The notes: generated by a model from the sequence alone, not told the origin. A DNA stretch of 29,122 bases from Falsiroseomonas sp044341625 (GCA_044341625.1 JBIIRI010000021.1:1-29122); one strand, 5' to 3'. Positions 14,795 to 22,616 are shown, counted from the first letter of the stretch. Translations and numbers: made by a program.

Positions 14795-15572
14795 ATCCCT
14801 CCGCCCGCACGCGGAAGCGCATCAGCCGCACCGCCCGGTCCCCGAGCCCGGCCGGCAGCAGCGCCAGCAGCCGCAGCAGCCAGCCCAGCGGCGCGGGGAA
14901 CACCGCGCGCCCGCGCCCCGCGAGCAAGGCCCGGTGCGTCCGCGCCGCCGCGTCCTCCAGCGACATCCTGAGCGGCTTCGGACCCAGGAAGCGGTCCCCC
15001 ATCGCGCTGTCGAAGAAGCCGGGGCAGATCACGCAAACCCTGATGCCGCAGGGCCCATGCGCCGCCCGCAGCGCCTCGCCCCAGGCCAGAAGTCCGGCCT
15101 TGCTCGCGCAGTAGCCGGGGGAATCCGGCAGGCCGCGAAAGGCGGCGACCGAGGCGATCAGCCCGACCGTGCCCCGCCCCCGCGCTCGCATCCCCGGCAG
15201 CAGCGGCCCGACCAGATGCAGGGCGCCGAGCAGATTGACCTCCACCTGCCGCGCTGCCTCCGCCACCGCTTCCGGCGCGCCATCCGCCCCCGTGCCGGCG
15301 GAGGTTCCGGCATTGGCGACGACCAGATCGACCGGCCCTTCGGCCTCGAAGCCCGCCAACGCGGCGGCGAGCGCGGCGGCGTCGCGGACATCCAGCGCGG
15401 CGATGCGGGGCCGCGCGCCCCGCGCGGCGCACTCCGCGGCCACATCCTCCAACGCCCCGGCCGAGCGCGCGACCAGCAGCATCCGCACCCCAGGCCCCGC
15501 CAGGGACCGCGCCAGCGCGGCACCCAGCCCGCGCGAGGCGCCGCTGATGACGATGCCCTCGAAACGGCTCAT
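14793..15572 (-). CDS. Short-chain dehydrogenase/reductase
   Basis: A 259-residue classical SDR. Cofactor motif GASRGLG (residues 11-17), NAG (87-89), Asn113, Ser141 and the YCASK active site (Tyr154, Lys158) are all present. ARS after the second strand favours NADP(H). No signal peptide. It begins 10 bp after the stop of the KpsC-like gene on the same strand, so it is very probably the second gene of that transcript. This suggests a role in making or modifying a capsule or lipid-anchor precursor, though the C-terminal hydrophobic stretch (LGWLLRLLALLPAGLG) could also indicate a membrane-associated lipid reductase. Substrate unknown. Confidence 0.9.
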   Translation of the reverse strand: MSRFEGIVISGASRGLGAALARSLAGPGVRMLLVARSAGALEDVAAECAARGARPRIAALDVRDAAALAAALAGFEAEGPVDLVVANAGTSAGTGADGAPEAVAEAARQVEVNLLGALHLVGPLLPGMRARGRGTVGLIASVAAFRGLPDSPGYCASKAGLLAWGEALRAAHGPCGIRVCVICPGFFDSAMGDRFLGPKPLRMSLEDAAARTHRALLAGRGRAVFPAPLGWLLRLLALLPAGLGDRAVRLMRFRVRAEG

Positions 15573-15582
15573 CGGTCCCCCG

Positions 15583-17310
15583 TCACGTCAGCCCACCAAG
15601 GCGCGCGGCCATGCGGCGGAGGAAGCCTTCGACAGCCCGGATCCGGGACCGTCGGCCGGGCGGGAACAGCTCTGGCCGATCCATCCGCTCCAGCAGGATT
15701 TCGGGCGGGCAGGGCAGGCCGGTGAGCGGGTCCATGCAGCGCGGATAGAGAATCAGGGCCACCGCCACCAGCTCATCGAGCGACCGGCGCCGCTGGCGAC
15801 GGGGGATCGGCACGCGATCCTCCGTCAGCCCCCAGCCGGCATAGAAGGGGCTACCCCAGCAGGTGACCGGCAGGCCGCGCAGCAGCGCCTCAAAGCCCGT
15901 CAGGGAGGTCAGGGTGTGGACCGCATCCACCTGGCGCAGCACCGCATCCATCGGCGCGCCTACCAGCACCTGATCGGCAAGCCCAGCCAGGGCGGAGGCG
16001 GGGATGCGCCCGCGCCGGAAACCGGCCTCCAGATCAGGGTGTGGCTTATAGACGAGGACTGCATCGGGCTCCGCCGCGCGCACCGCGCGCAGCAGCGCGA
16101 GATTGGTGCGGATGGCCCCGCCGCCAAGCCGGACGGAGGCGTCGTCCTCCACCTGGCCGGGCACCAGGATGCGCCGCCGCCCGGCGGCGCTTGCGACCAC
16201 CGGGGCGGGGCCGCGCAGATTGTACTTGGTCACCCCGCGCGCCACGACCGCATCCCGCAGTGCCTTTGCGCGCGCCAGCAGCGTTGGCGGAACGTCAACC
16301 TTTTCGAGCAGATGTTCGAGGTCGCTGGGTTGCGCCGGGTCGAAATACGGCCCGCGCCCATCCAGCGCGAAGGAGGCGCCAGGCCGGAAGGCCGCGCCCA
16401 GGCCGGCGGAGCGGATGAACCCATCTTCGAGCCAGAGCAGATCGACCCCCGCCTTGGCCGCATCGTCCCGCAGCGTCGGCGGCGCGGAGGCGCTCCACGC
16501 CGCCAGCGCGCCGCCGCGCCGCCGCGCCGCTTCCAGCGCCGCGCCGGGGCGCGCATGGAAGCTCGGCGCCGGCCCGGCGGAGGCCAGCAGCGCCGCGACA
16601 CCGGGGCGCTTATAGGGATGGATATCAAGACAGGCGGCAACGCGCCGCCCCTCCGCCTCCCGCGCCTTCCACAGCGCAAGGATCTCGAGCGCTTCGAGAA
16701 TGCCGCAGGGACGGTTGCGGAAGGGGTCGGCGCAGCGCGTGGCGGCGAGCACCCTGCCCCAGATCTCCAGCGGGTCCGCCCCCTCCAGCGGGCCATCCGC
16801 CACCGTCACGCCAGCGGCCAGCGCCAGCAGCGCGAGGTCGCGGGACGCGCCGCGCAGCTCCGCCGCCACATCGATCAGCGTCCAGGGGTCGAGCGCGGGC
16901 AGGCTTCCCTCCAGCACCGGGGGACCATCGGCGAAGGGATCGGCAGCGAGCAGCACCGGCAACCCGCCGGCCGCTTCGGCGGCCCGCGCCGCGGCCAGGC
17001 GGGCGGCGGCTTCCGCCCGCTGGGCGGCGTGGCAGGGGTCGAGCACCACGATGCGGCTGCACGGCGCAAGGCCAAGCCCGGCCGCGCCCGGATCGGGCAG
17101 GCCGGGCGGCGCGCCGATGCGGCTCTCCACCAGCCGGTCCAGGGCCGCGCGGAGCTCCGCCTCGGGGTGACGGCCAGGCGTGGCGAGGGCGGCGCCCAGC
17201 GGGTCGGCCGCGGCGCCAACCACGAAGGCGACCGGCACCTCCCGCCCCGCGAGCCGGGCCGGGCGGAAGGGGCCGGTTGCGAAGGGCGGGCGGGGCGGCG
17301 CGGCGTCCAT
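15583..17310 (-). CDS. KpsC-like capsule polysaccharide glycosyltransferase (Kdo-transferase family)
   Basis: KpsC adds beta-Kdo residues to the lipid anchor of ABC-exported capsules and normally has two glycosyltransferase domains in tandem. In this 575-residue protein the C-terminal domain (about 270-520) is complete, with LEDGFIRSAGLG (294-305), YFDPAQPSDLEHLL, PGQVEDDAS (385-393), YKPHPDLEAG (421-430), SLTGFEALLRGLPV and SPFYAGWG (487-494). The first 230 residues keep only weak resemblance to the second half of another copy (WTLIDVAAELRG..., then the linker DPFRNRPCGILEALEIL) and lack the EDGFIRS, QVEDDAS and PFYAGWG signatures. The start at 17310 has GGAGG 12 bp upstream; longer in-frame starts are less likely. 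It is divergent from the export operon. Confidence 0.87.
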   Translation of the reverse strand: MDAAPPRPPFATGPFRPARLAGREVPVAFVVGAAADPLGAALATPGRHPEAELRAALDRLVESRIGAPPGLPDPGAAGLGLAPCSRIVVLDPCHAAQRAEAAARLAAARAAEAAGGLPVLLAADPFADGPPVLEGSLPALDPWTLIDVAAELRGASRDLALLALAAGVTVADGPLEGADPLEIWGRVLAATRCADPFRNRPCGILEALEILALWKAREAEGRRVAACLDIHPYKRPGVAALLASAGPAPSFHARPGAALEAARRRGGALAAWSASAPPTLRDDAAKAGVDLLWLEDGFIRSAGLGAAFRPGASFALDGRGPYFDPAQPSDLEHLLEKVDVPPTLLARAKALRDAVVARGVTKYNLRGPAPVVASAAGRRRILVPGQVEDDASVRLGGGAIRTNLALLRAVRAAEPDAVLVYKPHPDLEAGFRRGRIPASALAGLADQVLVGAPMDAVLRQVDAVHTLTSLTGFEALLRGLPVTCWGSPFYAGWGLTEDRVPIPRRQRRRSLDELVAVALILYPRCMDPLTGLPCPPEILLERMDRPELFPPGRRSRIRAVEGFLRRMAARLGGLT

Positions 17311-17431
17311 TCTGTTGTCACGCCTCCAAAGCCGCACGCCGCCCGCCATCCCATTGGTCTGCCCATCCGCCCGGCCAAGCACGGCCGTCCCGAGGCGAGG
17401 GCGACCGCCCGCCTCGCCGGAAGCTGGTGAT

Positions 17432-17527
17432 ACAGGAGCAATGAAAGCAACCCCCGCGTGCGTTTTTAACGGCTCTGCTATATCAGTGTGCCAGTACAGG
17501 CTGATGGCGCTACCCTGGCGAGGATTC
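17432..17527 (+). promoter_or_regulatory. Probable promoter/leader of the capsule export operon
   Basis: The 217-bp spacer between the divergent KpsC-like gene and the lipoprotein gene has an AT-richer part with GTTTTTAACGG and TATATC (17479-17484), a reasonable -10 candidate; no good -35 is seen 17 bp upstream. GGCGAGGA just before 17528 is the ribosome site of the lipoprotein gene. The position argues for a promoter here; the exact boxes are a guess. Confidence 0.35.
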
Positions 17528-17935
17528 ATGCATCAGATTTCCCTGGATCTGCGTCGTCGCTTGTCCCGTCACCACAGTAAGGCGCCGCGTATCGTCGTCA
17601 CGCTGCTGGCTGTTGCCGTGCTCGGGGGCTGCGCCGGTGTCGGCCCCGTGCGGCAAGCCACGGTCCCGGCCGCCCCACCGCCGCCGACCGATCCGGTCGT
17701 GGCCTTCGCCGCGCAGGCCCAACCGGGTTCGGAATCGCGCATCCTCCTCGCCGACGGGCAATCCACGACGGCGCGCCTCGCGCGGAGCTACAGCGCCGCC
17801 AGCGGCCGCGAATGCCGAGAGGTCATGCTCGGCACAGGCGCGGGGCAGCATTCCCGGTTGGTCTGCCAGGCCGAGAATGGCGGGTGGGTGGCCACGAGGC
17901 CGCTGCTGCGCGGCGGTGCCACGGGCCGCCCGTGA
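17528..17935 (+). CDS. Small lipoprotein at head of capsule export operon
   Basis: A 135-residue protein with a signal peptide ending in lipobox LGGC (Cys35), then a Pro/Ala-rich linker. A small C-terminal domain has the pattern SAASGRECREVML...SRLVCQAENGGWVATRPLL, with two cysteines (in GRECRE and LVCQ) that could form a disulfide. Similar short modules occur in surface lipoproteins of polysaccharide loci, but I cannot name a characterised family. The start at 17528 follows GGCGAGGA at good spacing; longer in-frame starts exist upstream but lack this site. Its stop overlaps the kpsM GTG start by 3 bases (GTGA), so it is co-translated with the exporter. It may stabilise the export complex at the outer membrane. 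Confidence 0.75.
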   Translation: MHQISLDLRRRLSRHHSKAPRIVVTLLAVAVLGGCAGVGPVRQATVPAAPPPPTDPVVAFAAQAQPGSESRILLADGQSTTARLARSYSAASGRECREVMLGTGAGQHSRLVCQAENGGWVATRPLLRGGATGRP

Positions 17936-18762
17936 ACGGCACGGCAGGCATCGCTTCGGGGAGGATGGGCGGCGAAGGCTTCTCCAACCGCACCTTGCCC
18001 GGCTTCAAGCTGCAGGCCGTGATCGTGCAGGCCCTGCTGCTGCGCGAAATGCAGACGCGCTTCGGCCGCAACCAGCTCGGCTTCCTGTGGTTGTTCATCG
18101 AACCGCTGCTGCTGGCGGCAGCGATCGGCGCCTTCAAATGGGCGACCGAGATCGGGCAGACGGTACCAGGCGTCTCGATCTTCGTGCTGACCCTGGTGGG
18201 CTACCTGCCCTACTTCACCTTCCGCGCGATCGTCGGCCGTGCGCCGGGTACGCTGAAGTCCAACATGACGCTGCTGTACCACGCGCGCATCAAGCTTCTG
18301 GACGTGGTGCTGGCGCGCCACCTGCTTGAGATGGCGGCGGTGTTCACCGTCATGACCTTCCTGGCCATCGGGGTGATGATCTGGGCGGACATGGTGCCGG
18401 CCGGCATCCCGATCCTGTTCCTCGCGCTGGTGCTGCTGTTCCTGTTCTCCAACGGGCTCGGGCTGATGGCGGCGGCGGCGGCGGCGGTGTCGACCATCGC
18501 CGAGCGCCTGATCCAGCCCCTGGTGTATCTGTCGCTGCCGTTTTCCGGCGCGCTGATGGCGCTGCACCAGCTCGATCCCGCCTTCCGCGAGATTCTGCTG
18601 TGGAACCCGCAGACCCACCTGCATGAGATGATCCGCTACGGCTTCTTCGGCGATGCGCTGCCGAGCTACTTCAGCATCGCCTATCTCTGCTTCTGGATCG
18701 GGCTGCTGAACCTGGTCGGGCTGGCGGCGCTGCGCGCCGTGCGGCCGAAGCTTGAGTTCTGA
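17932..18762 (+). CDS. kpsM: Capsule ABC exporter permease (KpsM-type)
   Basis: ABC-2 type inner-membrane permease that, with KpsT, moves lipid-linked capsule across the inner membrane. The 276-residue protein has the typical cytoplasmic lead ALLLREMQTRFGRNQLGFLW, then FIEPLLLAAAIG and about six hydrophobic segments, and NPQTHLHEMIRYGFFG before the last helix (the family's NPxxHxxExxR signature). Start choice: GTG 17932 forms a GTGA overlap with the lipoprotein stop. ATG 17965 (265 residues) is the alternative, but its GGGGAGG sits directly against the start codon, which is too close. It is followed by kpsT after 6 bp. Confidence 0.92.
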   Translation: MNGTAGIASGRMGGEGFSNRTLPGFKLQAVIVQALLLREMQTRFGRNQLGFLWLFIEPLLLAAAIGAFKWATEIGQTVPGVSIFVLTLVGYLPYFTFRAIVGRAPGTLKSNMTLLYHARIKLLDVVLARHLLEMAAVFTVMTFLAIGVMIWADMVPAGIPILFLALVLLFLFSNGLGLMAAAAAAVSTIAERLIQPLVYLSLPFSGALMALHQLDPAFREILLWNPQTHLHEMIRYGFFGDALPSYFSIAYLCFWIGLLNLVGLAALRAVRPKLEF

Positions 18763-18768
18763 TCGGCC

Positions 18769-19419
18769 ATGATCCTGCTCGACGGCGTCTCCAAGAGCTA
18801 CCAGCTGCGCGGGCAGCCGCCGCGCTGGGTGCTGCGGGACACGACCTGCGTGATCCGCCCCGGCGACCGGCTCGGCATCCTCGGTCGCAACGGCTCGGGC
18901 AAGTCGACGCTGGTGCGGATGCTGGGCGGCGTCGAATACCCCACCACGGGCCGCATCGAGCGCCGCATGTCCGTCTCATGGCCGCTGGCGCATGGCATCG
19001 GCGTGCACAGCCAGCTGACGGGCGCCGACAATGCGCGCTTCATCGCGCGCCTGTACGGCCACCCGACCGAGGAGATCGTGCGGGCGGTGGACGATTTCGC
19101 CGAGCTCGGCCCCTACATGCACATGCCGATCGCAACCTACTCCGCCGGCATGATGTCGCGCCTGCTGCTCGGCCTGTCGCTATCGCTGGATTTCGATTGC
19201 TACCTGATCGACGAGGCGACCAGCGTCGGCGACAGCCGCTTCATCGAACGGACGGAACACATCCTCCGCACGCGGCTCGAGAGCCGCGCCATCGTGATGG
19301 TCAGCCATCTCGGCCACCACATCCGCACCTTCTGCCGCACCGCCGCGATCCTGCACGACGGTGCGCTGATATTCTTCGAGGATCTCGATGAAGCTATCGC
19401 CACCTACGAGACCCTCTGA
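18769..19419 (+). CDS. kpsT: Capsule ABC exporter ATP-binding protein (KpsT-type)
   Basis: ATPase subunit of the capsule exporter. In 216 residues it shows Walker A GRNGSGKST (39-47), the KpsT-typical stretch VSWPLAHGIGVHSQLTGADN, an ABC signature variant YSAGMMSRL (124-132), Walker B CYLIDEA (144-150) with TSVGD after it, and the switch His in VMVSHLGHH. The signature is SAGM rather than SGGQ, as is usual in this subfamily. Six bp separate it from kpsM; its last 32 bp overlap the kpsE start. Confidence 0.95.
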   Translation: MILLDGVSKSYQLRGQPPRWVLRDTTCVIRPGDRLGILGRNGSGKSTLVRMLGGVEYPTTGRIERRMSVSWPLAHGIGVHSQLTGADNARFIARLYGHPTEEIVRAVDDFAELGPYMHMPIATYSAGMMSRLLLGLSLSLDFDCYLIDEATSVGDSRFIERTEHILRTRLESRAIVMVSHLGHHIRTFCRTAAILHDGALIFFEDLDEAIATYETL

Positions 19420-20590
19420 AGCGCTCGCCTCGCGCGGGATGCCTGTGGCCGGCACGTCGGCCGGGCGCGGCCGTGACGCCAGGCGCAGGCTCGGCCTGCG
19501 CGGCTGGTTCCTACTGCTCGTCCTGCTGCCCACGCTCGCGGTCGGCGTCTATTTCTTCGGCTTCGCCGCGAACATCTACGAATCGGAAGCGCGCTTCGTG
19601 GTCCGCAACCGCGGATCCGGCAATGCGAACCCGATGGCCGACATGGCGGGCGCATCCCGCATGGCATCCCTGTTCCCCGCGGCACGCACCGGCAGCGAGG
19701 AATCGCGCGCCGTGGTGGCCTATGCCGACAGCCATGCCGCCGTGGCCGCGCTGAAGGGGAGCCTCGACCTTGTCGAACTCTGGCGACGGCCAGAAGCCGA
19801 TCTCGTCGCCAAGCTCTGGTGGGAACAGCCGGATGCCGAATGGCTGCTCTGGTACTACCGCCGCCGGGTGAGAATGATCCTCGACCCCGAGACCGGGGTG
19901 ATGATCCTCCGCGCCCAGGCCTTCCGCCCGGAAGACGCGCAGACGCTGTCGCGGGCCTTGCTGGCGCTCTCGGAGCGGCTGGTGAACACGCTGTCCGAGC
20001 GCAGCAGCGCCGATGGGCTCCGCACCGGGATGGAAGACCTCGCCCGCGCCGAGGCCCGCGTGGCTGCGGCGCGCGACGCGCTGATCGCCTTCCGCGAGCG
20101 CGAACAGGCCTTCGATCCGGCGCGCGCCGCGGTGGGCGCCATCGAGACCATCGGACGCCTCGAAGGGGCGCTGGCGCAGGCGCGGACCGAGTTGCAGGAA
20201 CGGCAATCCTTCATGCGGCCCGACAACCCCCAGATGCAGGTCCTGCGAAACCGGATCGAGGCGCTGCAGGTCCAGATCGCCACGGAGCGCGGTCGCATGA
20301 CCCGCGGCGGCGAGGCGGTGACCCAGCAGGTTGCCGGCTTCGAACGCCTGGAACTCGAACGGATGCTGGCCGACCGCCAGCTCGCCTCCGCAACCGCCAC
20401 GCTCGAGGCGGCGCGCACGGAGGCGATCCGCCAGCAGACCTTCGTCCTGCGTGTGGCAGAGCCGCACCTGCCGGAAGCCGCCCTGTACCCCAGGGCCGCC
20501 TACAACACGCTCACTGTCTTCGTCAGCCTGGCCATGCTGTTCGGCGTCGGCTGGCTTCTCGTCGCAGGCGCCCGGGAGCACGCGAACTGA
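19388..20590 (+). CDS. kpsE: Capsule export inner-membrane co-polymerase (KpsE/CtrB-like)
   Basis: Polysaccharide co-polymerase family protein that spans from the inner membrane into the periplasm and links the ABC exporter to the outer-membrane channel. The 400 residues hold an N-terminal helix (about 38-60, RGWFLLLVLLPTLAVGVYF), the hallmark YESEARFVVRNRG right after it, a long periplasmic region with helical coiled-coil character (about 205-355), and a C-terminal helix (about 377-397). The Pro-rich motif before the last helix (EPHLPEAALYPR) is typical. The start at 19388 lies inside kpsT and has GAGG seven bases upstream; ATG 19439 is a less likely option. Its stop is one base before the kpsD ATG. 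Confidence 0.92.
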   Translation: MKLSPPTRPSEALASRGMPVAGTSAGRGRDARRRLGLRGWFLLLVLLPTLAVGVYFFGFAANIYESEARFVVRNRGSGNANPMADMAGASRMASLFPAARTGSEESRAVVAYADSHAAVAALKGSLDLVELWRRPEADLVAKLWWEQPDAEWLLWYYRRRVRMILDPETGVMILRAQAFRPEDAQTLSRALLALSERLVNTLSERSSADGLRTGMEDLARAEARVAAARDALIAFREREQAFDPARAAVGAIETIGRLEGALAQARTELQERQSFMRPDNPQMQVLRNRIEALQVQIATERGRMTRGGEAVTQQVAGFERLELERMLADRQLASATATLEAARTEAIRQQTFVLRVAEPHLPEAALYPRAAYNTLTVFVSLAMLFGVGWLLVAGAREHAN

Positions 20591-20591
20591 C

Positions 20592-22532
20592 ATGACATCC
20601 CGCCATCTTCGTCTGAGAGACCGTTTGAGAACACCGGACGGGTCGGTTCCGCGGGTCTTTTCCGCCCCTGCGGCGTCAGCGGACTTGCCGATGCAACCAG
20701 CATCGGCCGGGTCCGCTTCCTGCCAGGCGCGCAAAATCCCCTGCGGACACTCAGCCGCCGGCATTCTCAAACGGTCTCTGAGCATTCTGCTCGGGGCCGC
20801 GCTGCTCAACGGCCTGCCGGCCGGTGCCCTGGCGCAGGGCAACAGGTCCCTGCCCCCGCTGACCCAGCCCGCCCCGGTCGCACAACCCCAGCCCGCACCC
20901 GCCACTGGCCAGCGCCCGACGGGTGTCGAAGGGCTGCTCGGCCAGAACGACCCGATCGGCATGCAGCGCCTCGGTACCGCCACCGCCGCCGAGGGCGGCC
21001 CGATCGCGGTGGGCCCGCTGGGCGATCCCAGCCGCATGGCCGGCCCCGCCACGGCCGTCTTCGGTGCCACGCTCTTTTCCCGCGGCGCGCCCGGCCCGAC
21101 CGAGGCGCCGAACCCGAACTACGTGCTTGGGCCGGGCGACCGGGTCTCGATCACCATCTGGGGCTTCGTCGAAGGCAACATCATCGGCGTCGTCGACAAT
21201 GAGGGAAATGTCTTCGTCCCGCAGATCGGCCCCGTGCGGCTGGCCGGCACCCGCGCCGGCGACGTGCAGCGCGTGGTCGAGGCGGAGGTGCGCCGCGTCT
21301 ATGCCCAGCAGGTGCAGGTCTATGCGACGGTGGTCTCGACCGGCTCGCTCGGCGTCTTCGTCACCGGTTTCGTGCGCCTGCCGGGCCGCCACCTCGGCTC
21401 GTCCTCGGAAAGCGTGCTGGACTATCTCGCGCGCGCCGGCGGCGTGGATCCCGGCCGGGGTTCGTTCCGTGAGATCCTGATCCGCCGCGGCGGCCGCGAC
21501 CTGGTGCGCGTCGATCTCTATCGCTTCCTGCTGACCGGGGAATTGCCGACGCTGAGCCTGCAGCAGGGCGACACCATCGTGGTCCCCGCCCAGGGCGCGA
21601 TGGTCGGGGCCGATGGCGCGGTCCGCAACAACTTCCTGTTCGAGGTCTCGGGCCGCAGCATGCCGGGGGCGGAGCTGATCCGCCTGTCGGCCCCGCTGCC
21701 ATCCGCCACCAACGCCGTGATCCGCGGCACGCGCAGCGGTCGCCCCTTCGCGCGCTATGTCACCGTGCGCGAACTGGCCGGCGTGCAGCTGATGGACCAG
21801 GACACGGTGAGCTTCATCACCGACAGCCCGGCCCCCAGCGTCCGCGTGATGGTCGAGGGCAGCCGGATCGGCCCCTCGGTGCTGATCGCAGACCGCGACA
21901 CCACGCTCTGCACCCTTCTCGACCACGTCTCGGTGGAGCCGGGGCTGGCCAATACGAGCGGCGTCTTCCTGCTGCGGCCCGGCCTCGCCCTGCAGCAGCA
22001 GCGCACCATCAATGAAGCGCTGGACCGGCTCGAACGGCAGCTGTTCCTGACCACCTCCGCGACCACCGGCGTCGCCGCCGTCCGCGCGTCGGAAGCGAAC
22101 CTGATCGCCAACTACATCCAGCGCGCCCGCCGCACCCAGCCCGAGGGAAGGCTGGTCGTGATGGACCGCAACGGCCGCTGCGCCAATGTCCGCCTGCAGG
22201 ATGGCGACACCATCGTCATCCCCGAACGGGTCGAGACGGTGCTGGTCGGCGGCGAGGTGCGGATCCCGCAGGCTGTCGTCTGGCGCCAGGGCATGACCAT
22301 CGCCGACTTCATCCGCGCCGCCGGCGGGGTCGCCGAACGCGGCGACGAGGGCACGGTGATGATCCGCCGCGCCAGCGGCGAGGTGTTGCTGGAACCGACG
22401 GAACCGCCGCAGCCGGGCGATGAGCTGATCGCGCTGCCGCGCCTCGATCCCAAGCTGTTCCAGCTGAGCAGCGACCTGATCAACCTGATCTTCCAGAGCG
22501 CGCTGATCACCCGGACCTTCAACAACTTCTGA
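20592..22532 (+). CDS. kpsD: Capsule outer-membrane export protein (KpsD/Wza family) with in-frame insertion in signal peptide
   Basis: Forms the outer-membrane/periplasmic channel for capsule export. Seen: polysaccharide-export domain starting at about residue 177 (YVLGPGDRVSITIWGF), followed by SLBB-like repeats (FVTGFVRLPGRHL, VMVEGSRIGPSV, VLVGGEVRIPQAV), 646 residues in all. The ATG at 20592 follows the kpsE stop by one base. The hydrophobic signal core (SILLGAALLNGLPAGALA, cleavage before Gln) begins only after about 63 residues because a 160-bp MITE-like element plus a CTGAG duplication is inserted after codon 8. The inserted 165 bp keep the frame open and encode an Arg/Pro/Ala/Ser-rich stretch. 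An internal ATG at 20691 could give a shorter leader. Without the insertion the leader would be an ordinary signal peptide. Confidence 0.9.
   Translation: MTSRHLRLRDRLRTPDGSVPRVFSAPAASADLPMQPASAGSASCQARKIPCGHSAAGILKRSLSILLGAALLNGLPAGALAQGNRSLPPLTQPAPVAQPQPAPATGQRPTGVEGLLGQNDPIGMQRLGTATAAEGGPIAVGPLGDPSRMAGPATAVFGATLFSRGAPGPTEAPNPNYVLGPGDRVSITIWGFVEGNIIGVVDNEGNVFVPQIGPVRLAGTRAGDVQRVVEAEVRRVYAQQVQVYATVVSTGSLGVFVTGFVRLPGRHLGSSSESVLDYLARAGGVDPGRGSFREILIRRGGRDLVRVDLYRFLLTGELPTLSLQQGDTIVVPAQGAMVGADGAVRNNFLFEVSGRSMPGAELIRLSAPLPSATNAVIRGTRSGRPFARYVTVRELAGVQLMDQDTVSFITDSPAPSVRVMVEGSRIGPSVLIADRDTTLCTLLDHVSVEPGLANTSGVFLLRPGLALQQQRTINEALDRLERQLFLTTSATTGVAAVRASEANLIANYIQRARRTQPEGRLVVMDRNGRCANVRLQDGDTIVIPERVETVLVGGEVRIPQAVVWRQGMTIADFIRAAGGVAERGDEGTVMIRRASGEVLLEPTEPPQPGDELIALPRLDPKLFQLSSDLINLIFQSALITRTFNNF
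20613..20782. mobile_element. MITE-like element inside kpsD (TIR plus 5-bp target duplication)
   Basis: Terminal inverted repeats AGACCGTTTGAGAA (20618-20631) and TTCTCAAACGGTCT (20764-20777) are perfect over 14 bp and bound a 160-bp element. CTGAG stands directly outside both ends (20613-20617 and 20778-20782) in the same orientation, as a target-site duplication would. Inside is a strong hairpin (20678-20717). No transposase is encoded, so movement would need one elsewhere. Net insertion of 165 bp equals 55 codons with no stop in the kpsD frame. The family is not one I can name. Confidence 0.8.
20678..20717. repeat. Internal hairpin of the kpsD element
   Basis: AGCGGAC (20678-20684) pairs with GTCCGCT (20711-20717), and GCCGATGC (20687-20694) with GCATCGGC (20700-20707), around loop AACCA; the only unpaired parts are TT and CGG bulges. 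The in-frame ATG at 20691 lies within the inner stem. Confidence 0.7.
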
Positions 22533-22539
22533 CGCGCAT

Positions 22540-22557
22540 GGCCGCCGCAGGGCGGCC
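22540..22557. terminator. GC hairpin after kpsD
   Basis: GGCCGCC (22540-22546) and GGCGGCC (22551-22557) form a 7-bp stem with loop GCAG, 7 bp past the kpsD stop. It abuts the larger hairpin that follows. Confidence 0.5.
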
Positions 22558-22600
22558 GCTCTGCCATGGTCGGCGCGGGAAGCGCCGATCATGGCAGAGC
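22558..22600. terminator. Strong hairpin between convergent kpsD and glycosyltransferase genes
   Basis: Bases 22558-22576 pair with 22582-22600 over 19 bp, with one G/T wobble and loop GGGAA; the arm reads GCTCTGCCATG followed by GTCGGCGC. It sits in the 84-bp convergent spacer and is followed on the plus strand by TATCTGTTGTTT. It probably stops transcription from both sides. Confidence 0.7.
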
Positions 22601-22616
22601 TATCTGTTGTTTCGCT

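Noticed and set aside
15169..17430. 753-codon plus-strand open frame opposite the KpsC-like gene
   Set aside because: Antisense frame with shuffled Arg/Gly/Gln/His content; the minus strand carries the KpsC signatures.
17436..17527. Longer start of the lipoprotein (MKATPACVFNG...) at about 17441
   Set aside because: No lipoprotein-type signal would follow within normal distance, and the GGCGAGGA site fits the ATG at 17528.
20592..20782. Interpretation of the kpsD 5' region as a frameshifted or broken gene
   Set aside because: The frame is open from the ATG through the insertion (165 bp, a multiple of three), so the gene is altered but not broken.
20751..22592. 613-codon minus-strand open frame opposite kpsD
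   Set aside because: Antisense shadow of the SLBB repeats with no domain; its upstream end runs into the terminator hairpins.
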